This document shows positions 25,680 through 33,711 of a DNA stretch of 64,000 nucleotides, in pieces; the stretch's first letter is position 1, and every line of letters begins with the position of its first letter. The translations under genes were made by a program, and so were the position numbers. The DNA comes from UBA6168 sp039819485 (GTDB taxonomy: Bacteria; Bacteroidota; Bacteroidia; Chitinophagales; Saprospiraceae), in contig JBCBRY010000027.1 of the NCBI GenBank assembly GCA_039819485.1, positions 21,297 through 85,296 of the forward strand, written 5' to 3'. The notes beneath the pieces are model-generated. The model had not been told where the DNA came from, did no database searches, and saw only the letters and a program-made list of their open reading frames with translations.

Positions 25680-27521
25680 TTATTGAATTTCTAAAATCAA
25701 TGCTTGCTTTGCTCCGATGGTCAATTTATTATTTAAAATAAACTCTTCCCCAGTGATTATATCTTTTCCGGTTGTGCCCCGATCCAATAATTCGGCAAAC
25801 TGGATTAATTCAATTTCACGTTCCTTAGCTGTTTTATTTAAAATGACCATGATTTTTTGCTGGTCATTATATCGGAAATAAGTATACACATTTTGCTGAG
25901 GGGCAAAGTGCATTAACTTCCCCTGATGCACGGCTGGAGATTTTTTTCTCCAGTTCAGTATTTTTTTAAAAAAGGACTGTACCTCTTTTTGTTTTTCAGT
26001 TAAGCCGGCTCCGGTAAATGCATTGGTCGTGTCACCTGCCCAGCCCCCCGGAAAATCGCTTCGGATATTTCCGTGGCTATCGTCTCCTTTATTCGACATT
26101 AATATTTCAGTGCCGTAATAGAACTGTGGCGTGCCACGCATAGTAGAAAAATAAACGATTGCCATTTTTAAAAAATCCACATCTTCATTTAATTGTGTTA
26201 AAATCCGGCTCATGTCATGGTTGTCAGGAAATATAACGTGCTTTGATGGATCAGCATAAATAAAATCAAAAGAGAGCATTTCGTATAATTTTAACATGCC
26301 ATCGTTCCATTTATCCTCCGCCATTAGCGCATCAACAAAAGCTGACTGAATTGGGAAATCCAATAAACCGGGCAAGCAGGAAGTGTAGCCATCGGGGTTG
26401 ACTTTTCCATTTTGCCAGTAGGCCAGAATAATCGGACTCAAGCTCCACTCCTCCCCGCAAATATTAAAATCGGGATATTCGTTCATCACGGCGCAGGTCC
26501 AGTCGCTCATGAAGTTTTTGTCAGAATAAGGGTAAGTGTCCATTCGGATGCCGGCCAAGCCTAAATATTCAATCCACCAAATAGTATTTTGAATTAAATA
26601 GGTCGCCATTTGTGGGTTGCGCTGATTTAAATCCGGCATGTCTTTTACGAACCAACCACTTGCAAAATGTTCCGTATCGAACTTGGAAGAATAGGGGTCG
26701 CGTAAAGTGGTGCGGCGATGGGAGGTCTGGAAAAAATTGTCGGTATTGTTGATCCAGTCTTTCGACGGTAAATCCTCCATCCACCAATGCCCCGAACCGC
26801 AGTGGTTCATGATCATGTCCATCACGATCTTAATCCCTTTTTCTTTCCCTTTTTCCACCAAACGTAAATAATCTTCGTTGGTGCCAAAGCGCGGGTCCAC
26901 TTTGTAATAATCGGTTGTGGCATATCCGTGATAGGACCATTTGGGTTGTTTGTTTTCTAAAATTGGGTTCAGCCAGATCGCCGTAAAACCCATCTCCGAA
27001 AAATAATCCAGATGGTCAATAATGCCTTGAATATCACCACCGTGGCGGCCCCATTTGTCGGACCTGCTCAACTTATCAGGCATTCCCTCGATGTTGTCAT
27101 TGTTGGGATCACCATTGGCGAAACGGTCGGGTGTGATGAGGCACATGACATCGGAATTGTCATAGCCTTGAATTGAAGCAGCCTCTTTTTTTCTTTTTAA
27201 AATAGGGTAGTTGTGACTGTATATGGTTTTGTTCTCTGTATTTTTAAATTCGATATTTATTTCTCCGGGGACTGTGTTTTTCTCAATTTTTAAACTGATA
27301 AATAAATAGTTGTCATTTTCCATTGAAACGGTTTTTTCAATGGAAACTCCCTCGTATTTAATATGAGGTATTAAATGGCTGATATTTTTTCCATAGGCCA
27401 TTAATTCCAGAACTGGATTGCTCATGCCTGTCCACCAGAAGGGTGGCTCGACCCGTTCAATAGAATTTTGTGCGTGCGCGAAAAAAGGGAGAAAATAAAT
27501 TAGGAAAATTAATTTTTTCAT
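25680..27521 (-). CDS. GH13 glycosidase (neopullulanase/cyclomaltodextrinase-like)
   Basis: The ATG at 27521 opens a signal peptide (Met-Lys-Lys-Leu-Ile-Phe... Ala-His-Ala-Gln); an upstream TTG adds three residues. The 613-residue protein has an N-terminal immunoglobulin-like domain (about 20-115), then the barrel. Conserved regions are Asp-Met-Ile-Met-Asn-His near 237, the nucleophile Asp in Gly-Ile-Arg-Met-Asp near 327, the acid Glu in Cys-Gly-Glu-Glu-Trp near 358, and Pro-Asp-Asn-His-Asp near 434. A C-terminal beta domain closes the protein. It lacks a lipobox, so it is probably periplasmic. It should cleave maltooligosaccharides or cyclodextrins. It is transcribed with the downstream sulfatase, an unusual pairing. 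Confidence 0.9.
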   Translation of the reverse strand: MKKLIFLIYFLPFFAHAQNSIERVEPPFWWTGMSNPVLELMAYGKNISHLIPHIKYEGVSIEKTVSMENDNYLFISLKIEKNTVPGEINIEFKNTENKTIYSHNYPILKRKKEAASIQGYDNSDVMCLITPDRFANGDPNNDNIEGMPDKLSRSDKWGRHGGDIQGIIDHLDYFSEMGFTAIWLNPILENKQPKWSYHGYATTDYYKVDPRFGTNEDYLRLVEKGKEKGIKIVMDMIMNHCGSGHWWMEDLPSKDWINNTDNFFQTSHRRTTLRDPYSSKFDTEHFASGWFVKDMPDLNQRNPQMATYLIQNTIWWIEYLGLAGIRMDTYPYSDKNFMSDWTCAVMNEYPDFNICGEEWSLSPIILAYWQNGKVNPDGYTSCLPGLLDFPIQSAFVDALMAEDKWNDGMLKLYEMLSFDFIYADPSKHVIFPDNHDMSRILTQLNEDVDFLKMAIVYFSTMRGTPQFYYGTEILMSNKGDDSHGNIRSDFPGGWAGDTTNAFTGAGLTEKQKEVQSFFKKILNWRKKSPAVHQGKLMHFAPQQNVYTYFRYNDQQKIMVILNKTAKEREIELIQFAELLDRGTTGKDIITGEEFILNNKLTIGAKQALILEIQ

Positions 27522-27932
27522 GATGCTCAAAAATAAATTAGACTTTTAAGTTCGTTTGGTAAATTGGCTTTTCAACAAAAAAGGCTCAAGTAAGCACTTT
27601 AATTATTGAGGCCCAAGGTAATGAAGTAGGGCAATTTCTTAAAATGAAATTAATGTATTCACGGGCACTAAAATTAGTATTGGCAGCAGTGACTTTATGG
27701 TTTTTCAAGCGTCTTTGAGATAAGGCTGTTTATGCTAATTAAGAAATGAAGTACTCTGTTTCGAAGAGTTTTGAAAAATTGCTGGAATTATAAACTGGAT
27801 AGGCAATCATTGAACCTGATTTGTTTAATATTGTATATCCAAAAATCAAAAGCATGGTCAATGTCCTTTCGATTTCACTGGCATTTGATCGGGGAGGATT
27901 TTGACAATACTTGTTAAAAAAAACAGACAACC
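27522..27932. other. Spacer without a recognised gene
   Basis: The spacer separates the divergent GH13 and Lys/Ala-rich genes. I see no gene, repeat or clear promoter motif. Short open frames here look random. Confidence 0.5.
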
Positions 27933-28430
27933 ATGAAAAATTTAATCAACATCGTTTTGCCTCTTTTTTTGCTGACTTTGGTCAATACCGGCTTCTCGCA
28001 AACTGATGGGACGTCCATCGCCCAGTTAGAAAGTGCAGCAGCTACCGCCATTAAAAAGGAAGCGGCAGCCAAAAAAGCATACGACAAAGTGAAAAAGAAG
28101 GCCAAGAAGGCCACACAAAAAAGCAAGAAGGCATCCAAACAAGCCAAGCAGTACACTTCCAAAGCGAAAAAAGAGGGCACCAAATCCGCAGATATGAAAG
28201 ACAAGGGCCTCACGCAAGGAGATGCTGATGCTTTGGAAAAGGCTGAAAAAGCAGGAGCAAAAAGCAGTAAGATGAGCGTCAAAGCCAAAAAAGCGGAAGA
28301 CAAAGCTCACAAGGCCAAGAAAAAAGCCGATAAGGCCAATAAGGAATTGGGCAAGCTGGAAACGGAGTGGAACGCTGCCCTGAGAGCAAAGGAGGACGCC
28401 ATGGCAGCTTTGTCGGCAGCTAAAGGCTAA
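27933..28430 (+). CDS. Exported Lys/Ala-rich coiled-coil protein
   Basis: This 165-residue protein has a signal peptide (Met-Lys-Asn-Leu-Ile... Gly-Phe-Ser-Gln). The mature part is built almost entirely from Lys, Ala, Glu, Asp and Ser, with runs such as Lys-Lys-Lys-Ala-Lys-Lys-Ala and heptad-like spacing from about 28 to 160, predicting one long, highly basic helix. It resembles histone H1/TolA-like low-complexity proteins in composition only. A cationic periplasmic or surface helix could bind polyanions or the cell wall. I do not recognise a family, and the composition makes homology claims unsafe. Confidence 0.65.
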   Translation: MKNLINIVLPLFLLTLVNTGFSQTDGTSIAQLESAAATAIKKEAAAKKAYDKVKKKAKKATQKSKKASKQAKQYTSKAKKEGTKSADMKDKGLTQGDADALEKAEKAGAKSSKMSVKAKKAEDKAHKAKKKADKANKELGKLETEWNAALRAKEDAMAALSAAKG

Positions 28431-28442
28431 AAGAAACTGCAC

Positions 28443-28470
28443 CTGCCGGTTGGCTTTATCCAGCCGGCAG
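28443..28470. terminator. Hairpin between convergent genes
   Basis: CTGCCGGTTGG (28443-28453) pairs with CCAGCCGGCAG (28460-28470) around a 6-nt loop between the Lys/Ala-rich gene and the acyltransferase gene. The right arm overlaps the 3' end of the acyltransferase frame. No long T-run follows, so it is only a probable terminator. Confidence 0.55.
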
Positions 28471-29037
28471 ATGCTTTTGGGTAATTCCCAGTTCAGGGTT
28501 TGCACCGGTAAACCCGGAAAAGTATTTTAAAATGAATTGCATGTCTTTCTCGTAATTACCGGAAGGATAAAAAGCTTCGGAGAATTTGACTGTTTTGCTC
28601 GGAAAATCAAAACCTACCATTACTATGGGGATTCCTGCTTTTTGAGCGATGTAATAAAACCCACTCTTTAATTTTTCCACTCTTTTGCGGGTGCCTTCTG
28701 GGGCTATTGCGATTGCAAACCGCTCCTTACTATTGAAAATATCCACGATGGCATCAACCAGATTATTGTTTTTACTCCGATCTACTGGGTAGCCGCCAAG
28801 GGCGCGGAAGAACCATCCGTACGGTGCCTTGAACAACTCTGCCTTCATCATGTATTTTACATATTCAATATGGCCTACTGATTTTACGGCCAGGCCGAGG
28901 GGGATGTCTTTGGCACTGGTATGTGGTGCTACGATAATGACAAATTTGTTCAAATGGTGGGGCAGGTGGCCCCGGAGTTTCCAGCCAGTTATTTTAAATG
29001 CGAGTTTGCATAGCAGGCGAAGAAGTAATTTCAGCAT
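28456..29037 (-). CDS. PlsC-like 1-acyl-glycerol-3-phosphate acyltransferase
   Basis: This short (193-residue) acyltransferase has the two hallmark motifs His39-Thr-Ser-Ala-Lys-Asp44 (H-x4-D catalytic pair) and Glu114-Gly-Thr-Arg117 (acceptor phosphate binding). A hydrophobic N-terminus should hold it on the inner membrane. The Pro-Val-Asp-Arg-Ser segment and short length match the small acyltransferases sometimes annotated as glycerol-acyltransferase-like. It would acylate lysophosphatidate or a related lipid. The acyl donor is not evident. Confidence 0.85.
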   Translation of the reverse strand: MLKLLLRLLCKLAFKITGWKLRGHLPHHLNKFVIIVAPHTSAKDIPLGLAVKSVGHIEYVKYMMKAELFKAPYGWFFRALGGYPVDRSKNNNLVDAIVDIFNSKERFAIAIAPEGTRKRVEKLKSGFYYIAQKAGIPIVMVGFDFPSKTVKFSEAFYPSGNYEKDMQFILKYFSGFTGANPELGITQKHLPAG

Positions 29038-29152
29038 CTACAAATTTAAACAATCAAGCTTATTGCCGTGATTGGTGGGATAGGTACGGGGCACTTCCTT
29101 TGAAAGAAACCCTTCTGGCTTCATTCCTCATCAGTTCGGCCAGCAAAATAAA

Positions 29153-29190
29153 CAATCCGCTGCCCGGTGGAGGGACCGGACAGCGGATTG
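29153..29190 (-). terminator. Terminator for the upstream minus-strand gene
   Basis: CAATCCGCTG (29153-29162) pairs with CAGCGGATTG (29181-29190), with inner CCGGT/ACCGG pairing. On the minus strand a T-rich stretch follows. It ends transcription of the gene at 29220-29663. Confidence 0.75.
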
Positions 29191-29219
29191 GGTTTTCAAT
29201 GCCATGAAGTGTTAAGGCA

Positions 29220-29663
29220 TTACCGGCTTGCCCAACCGCCGTTTATTTGTTCGTCTACGTTAGCGATTGAATATTCCACTTGGAATATTACATTGATGCC
29301 GCCTCCCGTATCGTTGTTGGGAGCTATCCGTTTTAAAGGGACAATAAATTGTATGTCACTTCCCGGCGTAATGGTTTTGGGTAGCTTTGGCGTTATTCTT
29401 CCCTGGTTTTCAAAGGTATTGTTGACTTGTTGGGTTCCCTCTAGTTCAATTATTCTATTAACAGAGACGTTATTCACTTTAATAGTTTGTTGTGAAATGT
29501 TTTTGAGCTGAACTTGATAGTGACAGGTCCATCCTACTTTCTTTAAATTGGCAGTGTATGACCCGTCGTTTTCAGAGAGGTTGGGGCTTTCAAATACTGG
29601 CCTTGGTAAGTTGACCGTGACCATTTTAGATTTAACATTGGGGGCTTTGGTTGCAGTTTGCAT
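29220..29663 (-). CDS. Hypothetical beta-sandwich-like protein
   Basis: The 147-residue protein has no signal peptide or membrane segment. Alternating hydrophobic strands (Tyr-Gln-Val-Gln-Leu-Lys-Asn-Ile, Ile-Gln-Phe-Ile-Val-Pro-Leu, Val-Ile-Phe-Gln-Val-Glu-Tyr) and polar turns suggest an immunoglobulin-like fold. I recognise no family. It has its own terminator and lies alone between the acyltransferase and aroA, with a 446-base spacer upstream. Confidence 0.55.
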   Translation of the reverse strand: MQTATKAPNVKSKMVTVNLPRPVFESPNLSENDGSYTANLKKVGWTCHYQVQLKNISQQTIKVNNVSVNRIIELEGTQQVNNTFENQGRITPKLPKTITPGSDIQFIVPLKRIAPNNDTGGGINVIFQVEYSIANVDEQINGGWASR

Positions 29664-30110
29664 GATGTAAATAACTTTTTTGGGTGAAGCTTAAAGGATT
29701 TTATTTTTTATAAAACGCTTTATAACTCCGGGTGCTAAAATTGGATTGTTTTCGGGGGCAAAGATGGAAGCAGTTTTTTCCAGATGAAAAGACACATATG
29801 AGATCAAATAAGGATGTTTTTGCAGTATGAATTTTATAAAAAGCTAAATGTCAATTGTTTATGCCGTTTTTTGATCTGGTGAAAAATAGTTGATCTGTGG
29901 CATTCATATTTATAAAAATCACGATTTCGGGGGATAGGGCTACCTGTTGAGCATCCTGAATGAACAACAGTAAAGCCGTCATAGCACTGTAAGTATTCAA
30001 TACTCAAACGCAGTTGCGATTTCTCAAAAAGTAACTGGTAATTTCTAGATAAGTAGGTGGGGGGATTGGCGTTTTAACTTGTTGATTCCCCTTCTTGATA
30101 TTGTCAGAGC
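29664..30110. other. Spacer without a recognised gene
   Basis: I see no gene. The stretch is AT-rich with scattered short repeats. A weak GGGGATT/GATTCCCC pair near 30060-30095 could help end aroA transcription on the minus strand, but pairing is poor. Confidence 0.4.
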
Positions 30111-31367
30111 CTACTGCTCTCTAACCGCAAATCCCACTTTCTTCAAGTCCTCATAAAACGCCGGGTAGGATTTCACAACTACCATTGGCTCTTCGATTCT
30201 TATTTCACCCAACAGGGCCAAAGGGGCAAAAGCCATGGCCATCCGGTGGTCTTCATAGGTGCTGAAACAGGGTGTGTTTTCCACTACGGCTTTGCCCTCT
30301 ACCATATAAAAATCCTTGTTTGATTTCTTTGAAAAACGGCCGGGCAGCAGTGCCAGAAAAGACTGGACTTTGGCAAGTTCTATTTGCAGCGCATTGATCC
30401 GGTCCGTTTCTTTAATGCGAAGGGTTTCCAGGCCGGTAAAAACACCATGTACGCCCAGCCCGGCACAGACGACAGCGAGGGTCTGTGCAACATCAGGGCA
30501 GGGTAAGAAATCCCACTCGAAAAAAGGCTGGTAAGTGGCGTCGGCAGGTTTTTGAAGGCGTACTTTATTCTCGCTGAAGATACTTGTTACCCCGAACGAT
30601 TCCATCATTTTAGGCAATACGGAGTCACCTTGCAAACTATCCTCGAAAAGACCGTGGAGGGTCAGGTCGCACTCGTCAGCCAGGGCCGCCATGGCATACC
30701 AGTAGGAAGCCGCCGACCAGTCCGCTTCCACCGTGAATTCTTTCGCCTGATAGCTTTGTGGTTTTACGGAAATGCTGTTTTCTTTCCACTCATGTCCGAC
30801 GCCAAAATATGCCATCATCTTCAAGGTCATTTCCAGATAGGGACGGGAAACGATTTCTCCCTCGAGGTGGATGGTCAATCCTTCGGGAAGGATGGGAGCG
30901 ATCATCAGGAGGGCGGAAATATATTGACTACTGGTGCTGGCCGGGATGGTCAGTTCATTTATTTTGCCTAAATCTTTAGGCGTGTTAATTCTGAGGGGGG
31001 GGTAGCCTTCCTTTTCGAGGTAGTCGATGTCGGCACCTATTTTCTTTAGAGCTTCAGCCAGTACACCGATGGGGCGTTCTTTCATTCTTTCAGTTCCGGT
31101 GAGGGTCTGGCTGCCTTTCTGCATGGACAGGTAAGCTGTCATGAAACGGAAGGTCGTGCCTGCTGCACCGGCGTCGAGTATTTCCTTGTCGCTTTCAAGC
31201 AAGGCTTGCATCAGTTCCGAATCTTTAGAAGTCGATAAGCTTTTTATCTTGAATTGCTCACGGCACAATGCCCGGATGATGAGCGCCCGGTTACTAATGC
31301 TCTTGGATCCGTTGAGGTGTATTTTACCGAAAAGATTTTTGTCTTTTTTTGAAATGGTGTACGTCAT
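30111..31367 (-). CDS. aroA: 3-phosphoshikimate 1-carboxyvinyltransferase (EPSP synthase)
   Basis: The 418-residue length is normal for the family. Family landmarks are Asn-Gly-Ser-Lys-Ser-Ile-Ser-Asn-Arg-Ala-Leu (phosphate/shikimate site, about 19-29), Gly-Ala-Ala-Gly-Thr-Thr-Phe-Arg-Phe (about 67-75), Pro-Ala-Ser-Thr-Ser-Ser-Gln-Tyr, Pro-Cys-Pro-Asp-Val-Ala-Gln-Thr, Leu-Arg-Ile-Lys-Glu-Thr-Asp-Arg and Glu-Asp-His-Arg-Met-Ala-Met. It transfers enolpyruvate from PEP to shikimate-3-phosphate in the aromatic amino acid pathway, in the cytoplasm. It stands alone rather than in an aro operon. The divergent DJ-1-like lipoprotein gene starts 55 bases away, so the two share a short promoter region. 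Confidence 0.95.
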   Translation of the reverse strand: MTYTISKKDKNLFGKIHLNGSKSISNRALIIRALCREQFKIKSLSTSKDSELMQALLESDKEILDAGAAGTTFRFMTAYLSMQKGSQTLTGTERMKERPIGVLAEALKKIGADIDYLEKEGYPPLRINTPKDLGKINELTIPASTSSQYISALLMIAPILPEGLTIHLEGEIVSRPYLEMTLKMMAYFGVGHEWKENSISVKPQSYQAKEFTVEADWSAASYWYAMAALADECDLTLHGLFEDSLQGDSVLPKMMESFGVTSIFSENKVRLQKPADATYQPFFEWDFLPCPDVAQTLAVVCAGLGVHGVFTGLETLRIKETDRINALQIELAKVQSFLALLPGRFSKKSNKDFYMVEGKAVVENTPCFSTYEDHRMAMAFAPLALLGEIRIEEPMVVVKSYPAFYEDLKKVGFAVREQ

Positions 31368-31422
31368 GTTGCTATCGGTTCAACTTTTGAAAAGGTTGTT
31401 AACTTGCCCGAAAATTCCAGTC

Positions 31423-32154
31423 ATGAAATATTTCACCACAACGTTATTCATTTTTTGCCTTTTAGCCTGCACCGAAAAACCAAATCCGGAAAATATTGCA
31501 GTGCCGATCCGCCAGCCAAGCATACTGGCCAACCGCTATAATGCTGCCTTCCTGATTATGGACGGCGTATACAATACAGAACTAACGGCTCCCTATGACA
31601 TCTTTCAGCATACCATCTTCCGGGAAAACATTAAACCGATGAACACCTTTTTGGTGGCCAATACGCTTGATCCGATAACATCTTTTGAAGGCATCCGCCT
31701 GCTGCCTGATTATAATTACCTGATGGATGAAGTGCCGCCCATTGACATTTTAATAGTCCCCAGTGCCGAGCACCACCTCGATACAGATTTGGAAGATGGG
31801 GCCATGGTCGGATTTGTGAAAAAAGTGGCGAAAGATGCAATGTACGTTACTTCACACTGCGACGGTGCTTTTGTGCTGGCCAAAGCGGGACTGCTTGACT
31901 CCGTTGCTTCCACTACCTTTCCAAGTGATATTGATGCGTATAAAAAAATGTTTCCCCACCTTGATGTGCGGGACAGCGTGCTGTTTGTCCATGACGGCAA
32001 ATACATCACTTCGGCGGGCGGGGCCAAGTCTTTTGAGGCGGCGCTTTATTTAACGGAAGTGCTTTACGGGAAAGAGATTACTCAACGGCTGGCTAAAGGG
32101 CTGGTGATTGATTGGGATTTGAAGAAGGTACCTTGTACGATCATTAATGATTGA
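31423..32154 (+). CDS. DJ-1/PfpI-family lipoprotein
   Basis: The ATG at 31423 gives a 243-residue protein with a lipoprotein signal ending Leu-Leu-Ala-Cys16. A much longer frame runs back into aroA antisense and is rejected. The domain has the class I glutaminase-like fold of DJ-1/PfpI: conserved Glu53 (Asn-Thr-Glu-Leu-Thr-Ala-Pro-Tyr-Asp-Ile-Phe), the nucleophile elbow Ser-His-Cys146-Asp-Gly-Ala, and Thr-Ser-Ala-Gly-Gly. The elbow resembles the regulatory domain of AraC/FtrA-type GlxA proteins, but no DNA-binding domain follows. Lipid anchoring of such a domain is unusual. The reaction is unknown; glyoxalase- or isocyanide hydratase-like chemistry is possible. Confidence 0.82.
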   Translation: MKYFTTTLFIFCLLACTEKPNPENIAVPIRQPSILANRYNAAFLIMDGVYNTELTAPYDIFQHTIFRENIKPMNTFLVANTLDPITSFEGIRLLPDYNYLMDEVPPIDILIVPSAEHHLDTDLEDGAMVGFVKKVAKDAMYVTSHCDGAFVLAKAGLLDSVASTTFPSDIDAYKKMFPHLDVRDSVLFVHDGKYITSAGGAKSFEAALYLTEVLYGKEITQRLAKGLVIDWDLKKVPCTIIND

Positions 32155-32967
32155 GAACCCAACATGAGTTATTGTACTTAATAGGTGTTAATTTTTGTTT
32201 TCCCTGTCTAAACTCTATGCAACAAAGATTACAATAAAAAAAGCGACCAGAAACCAAAAATGGGAGGCAGGTTTCCAGCCGCTTTAGCAAATAGGGGGAG
32301 TTCTATGTTCCTTACCGAAGGTTTTTCATTGGGGTACCTCGGATCGGAGCCCCTCCACTGTGGGGGACAATGGAGAAGCGGGGGGTGTCGGGGACAAAGG
32401 GGATCAATTTTCACCCAGGGAAGCGGCAAGGTGCGCATTCCCAGGGTGAAAAAAAGTGCAGACGCCAATATGTTCTATGGGTAGCCTGCACCGAATTTGA
32501 AACCGACTAATAAGTCTTGATGTCTTTTCGGGATGTAGTTTCCTCTGTGCCGGACGGCACACGTATGTTGTGTAGTTTTGTGAAATGTGTGGTGTGTGGA
32601 AAAGTGCAGTTTTTGGAACAGCCTAATGAGCTTTCACGATTGGAGTGATTCCAGGGTGCTACTTTTTAAAAATTGAACTGTGGGAAAAAATTGGGAAAAG
32701 TGTGTGGTGGTAGGCATGTATGAAGCCAGTGTTTGTCACAGTTTCTCAAGCAGGTTTAATCACCTAAAATAATGAACATTCCCCTTCTGGGAATTTAGTT
32801 TTTAATGCGTATTCTCAAAACACATATAAAAACAAAAACAATGCCAGAAAGGGGGCAAGGTGGCTCTGTTGTTAAATGGATGAATGGTTTTTTTAATATT
32901 TAACCCATTTAGGGTAGGCGGTTTATACTGGCCGTTCAGCTATTTAAGCATTCAATCATTTTTAGGG
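32155..32967. other. 813-bp gene-poor spacer with palindromes
   Basis: I find no convincing gene. Structured pieces are a GGGGTACCTC/GAGCCCCTC pair near 32334-32356, an inverted pair TTTTCACCCAGGGA (32408-32421) with TCCCAGGGTGAAAA (32439-32452), and the palindrome TGTGCCG-GA-CGGCACA (32549-32564), which could be an operator. It separates the DJ-1-like gene from the response regulator. Open frames on both strands look random. Confidence 0.45.
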
Positions 32968-33651
32968 TCACATCTTAAACCGAAAACCCACTCCGTGGAT
33001 ATTTTCTATTTTCAATGATTCGTCCTGCTTGAGGTATTTGCGGAGGCGGGAAATGAACACATCAAGACTGCGGCCGAGGAAATAATCGTCTTCCCCCCAA
33101 AGCTTTTCGAGGATGAAGGATCTTTTGATGACCTGGTTCGGCTGTTCGAGGAAGAGTTTGAGGAGGTCCGCTTCCCGTTGGGTGAGGGTGCGGCCATCGC
33201 CATTGTTTTTCAGCTCAAGGTTGTTGTAGTCGAATTCATAGCCACCAAGTTTAAAGTGGGTGGCCGTACTGGGTGAGGTGATGGTACGGCGACGGAGGAA
33301 AACTTCGATTTTGAGGATCAGCTCTTCGATACTAAATGGCTTGGTGATGTAATCATCGGCACCGAGTTTGAGCCCCTTGATTTTATCTTCTTTGAGCGAT
33401 TTGGCCGTCAGGAAAATGATGGGCACCTGCGAGTCGTACTTACGGATTTCTTCGGCAATGGTAAATCCATCCACTTCCGGGAGCATGACATCCAGGATGC
33501 AAAGGTCAAATTCATGATCGTTGCTAATGGCTTCTATAACTGATTTGCCTTCTGAAAAATGGCTGACTTTATAGCCTTGCAGTTCGAGGTTGTCGCGCGT
33601 CACGAAACCGAGGCTTTCATCATCTTCTACGTATAATAAATGTGCTTTCAT
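32968..33651 (-). CDS. OmpR/PhoB-family response regulator
   Basis: The 227-residue protein has a receiver domain at 1-120 with acidic pair Glu9-Asp10-Asp11, phospho-acceptor Asp54 (Cys-Ile-Leu-Asp-Val-Met-Leu-Pro), Thr82 and Lys104-Pro. A winged-helix DNA-binding domain follows (about 133-227; Leu-Thr-Gln-Arg-Glu-Ala-Asp-Leu-Leu). The histidine kinase gene lies immediately upstream on the same strand with 60 bases between them, so they form one two-component system. The pattern resembles the RprXY-type pair of Bacteroidota. The target genes are unknown. Confidence 0.93.
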   Translation of the reverse strand: MKAHLLYVEDDESLGFVTRDNLELQGYKVSHFSEGKSVIEAISNDHEFDLCILDVMLPEVDGFTIAEEIRKYDSQVPIIFLTAKSLKEDKIKGLKLGADDYITKPFSIEELILKIEVFLRRRTITSPSTATHFKLGGYEFDYNNLELKNNGDGRTLTQREADLLKLFLEQPNQVIKRSFILEKLWGEDDYFLGRSLDVFISRLRKYLKQDESLKIENIHGVGFRFKM

Positions 33652-33711
33652 CGCTGGTGAATTTTTTGGCTTTTAGCTATAAGCAGCAGGCTTTTAGCTT
33701 TTAGTAGGATT

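Noticed and set aside
28026..28505. Minus-strand frame of 159 codons opposite the Lys/Ala-rich gene
   Set aside because: Lysine and alanine codons read backwards give a hydrophobic Phe/Leu/Cys-rich peptide. It is an artefact of composition.
31141..31422. N-terminal extension of the DJ-1-like frame into aroA
   Set aside because: It is antisense to aroA and lacks a signal peptide. The ATG at 31423 gives a clean lipoprotein signal.
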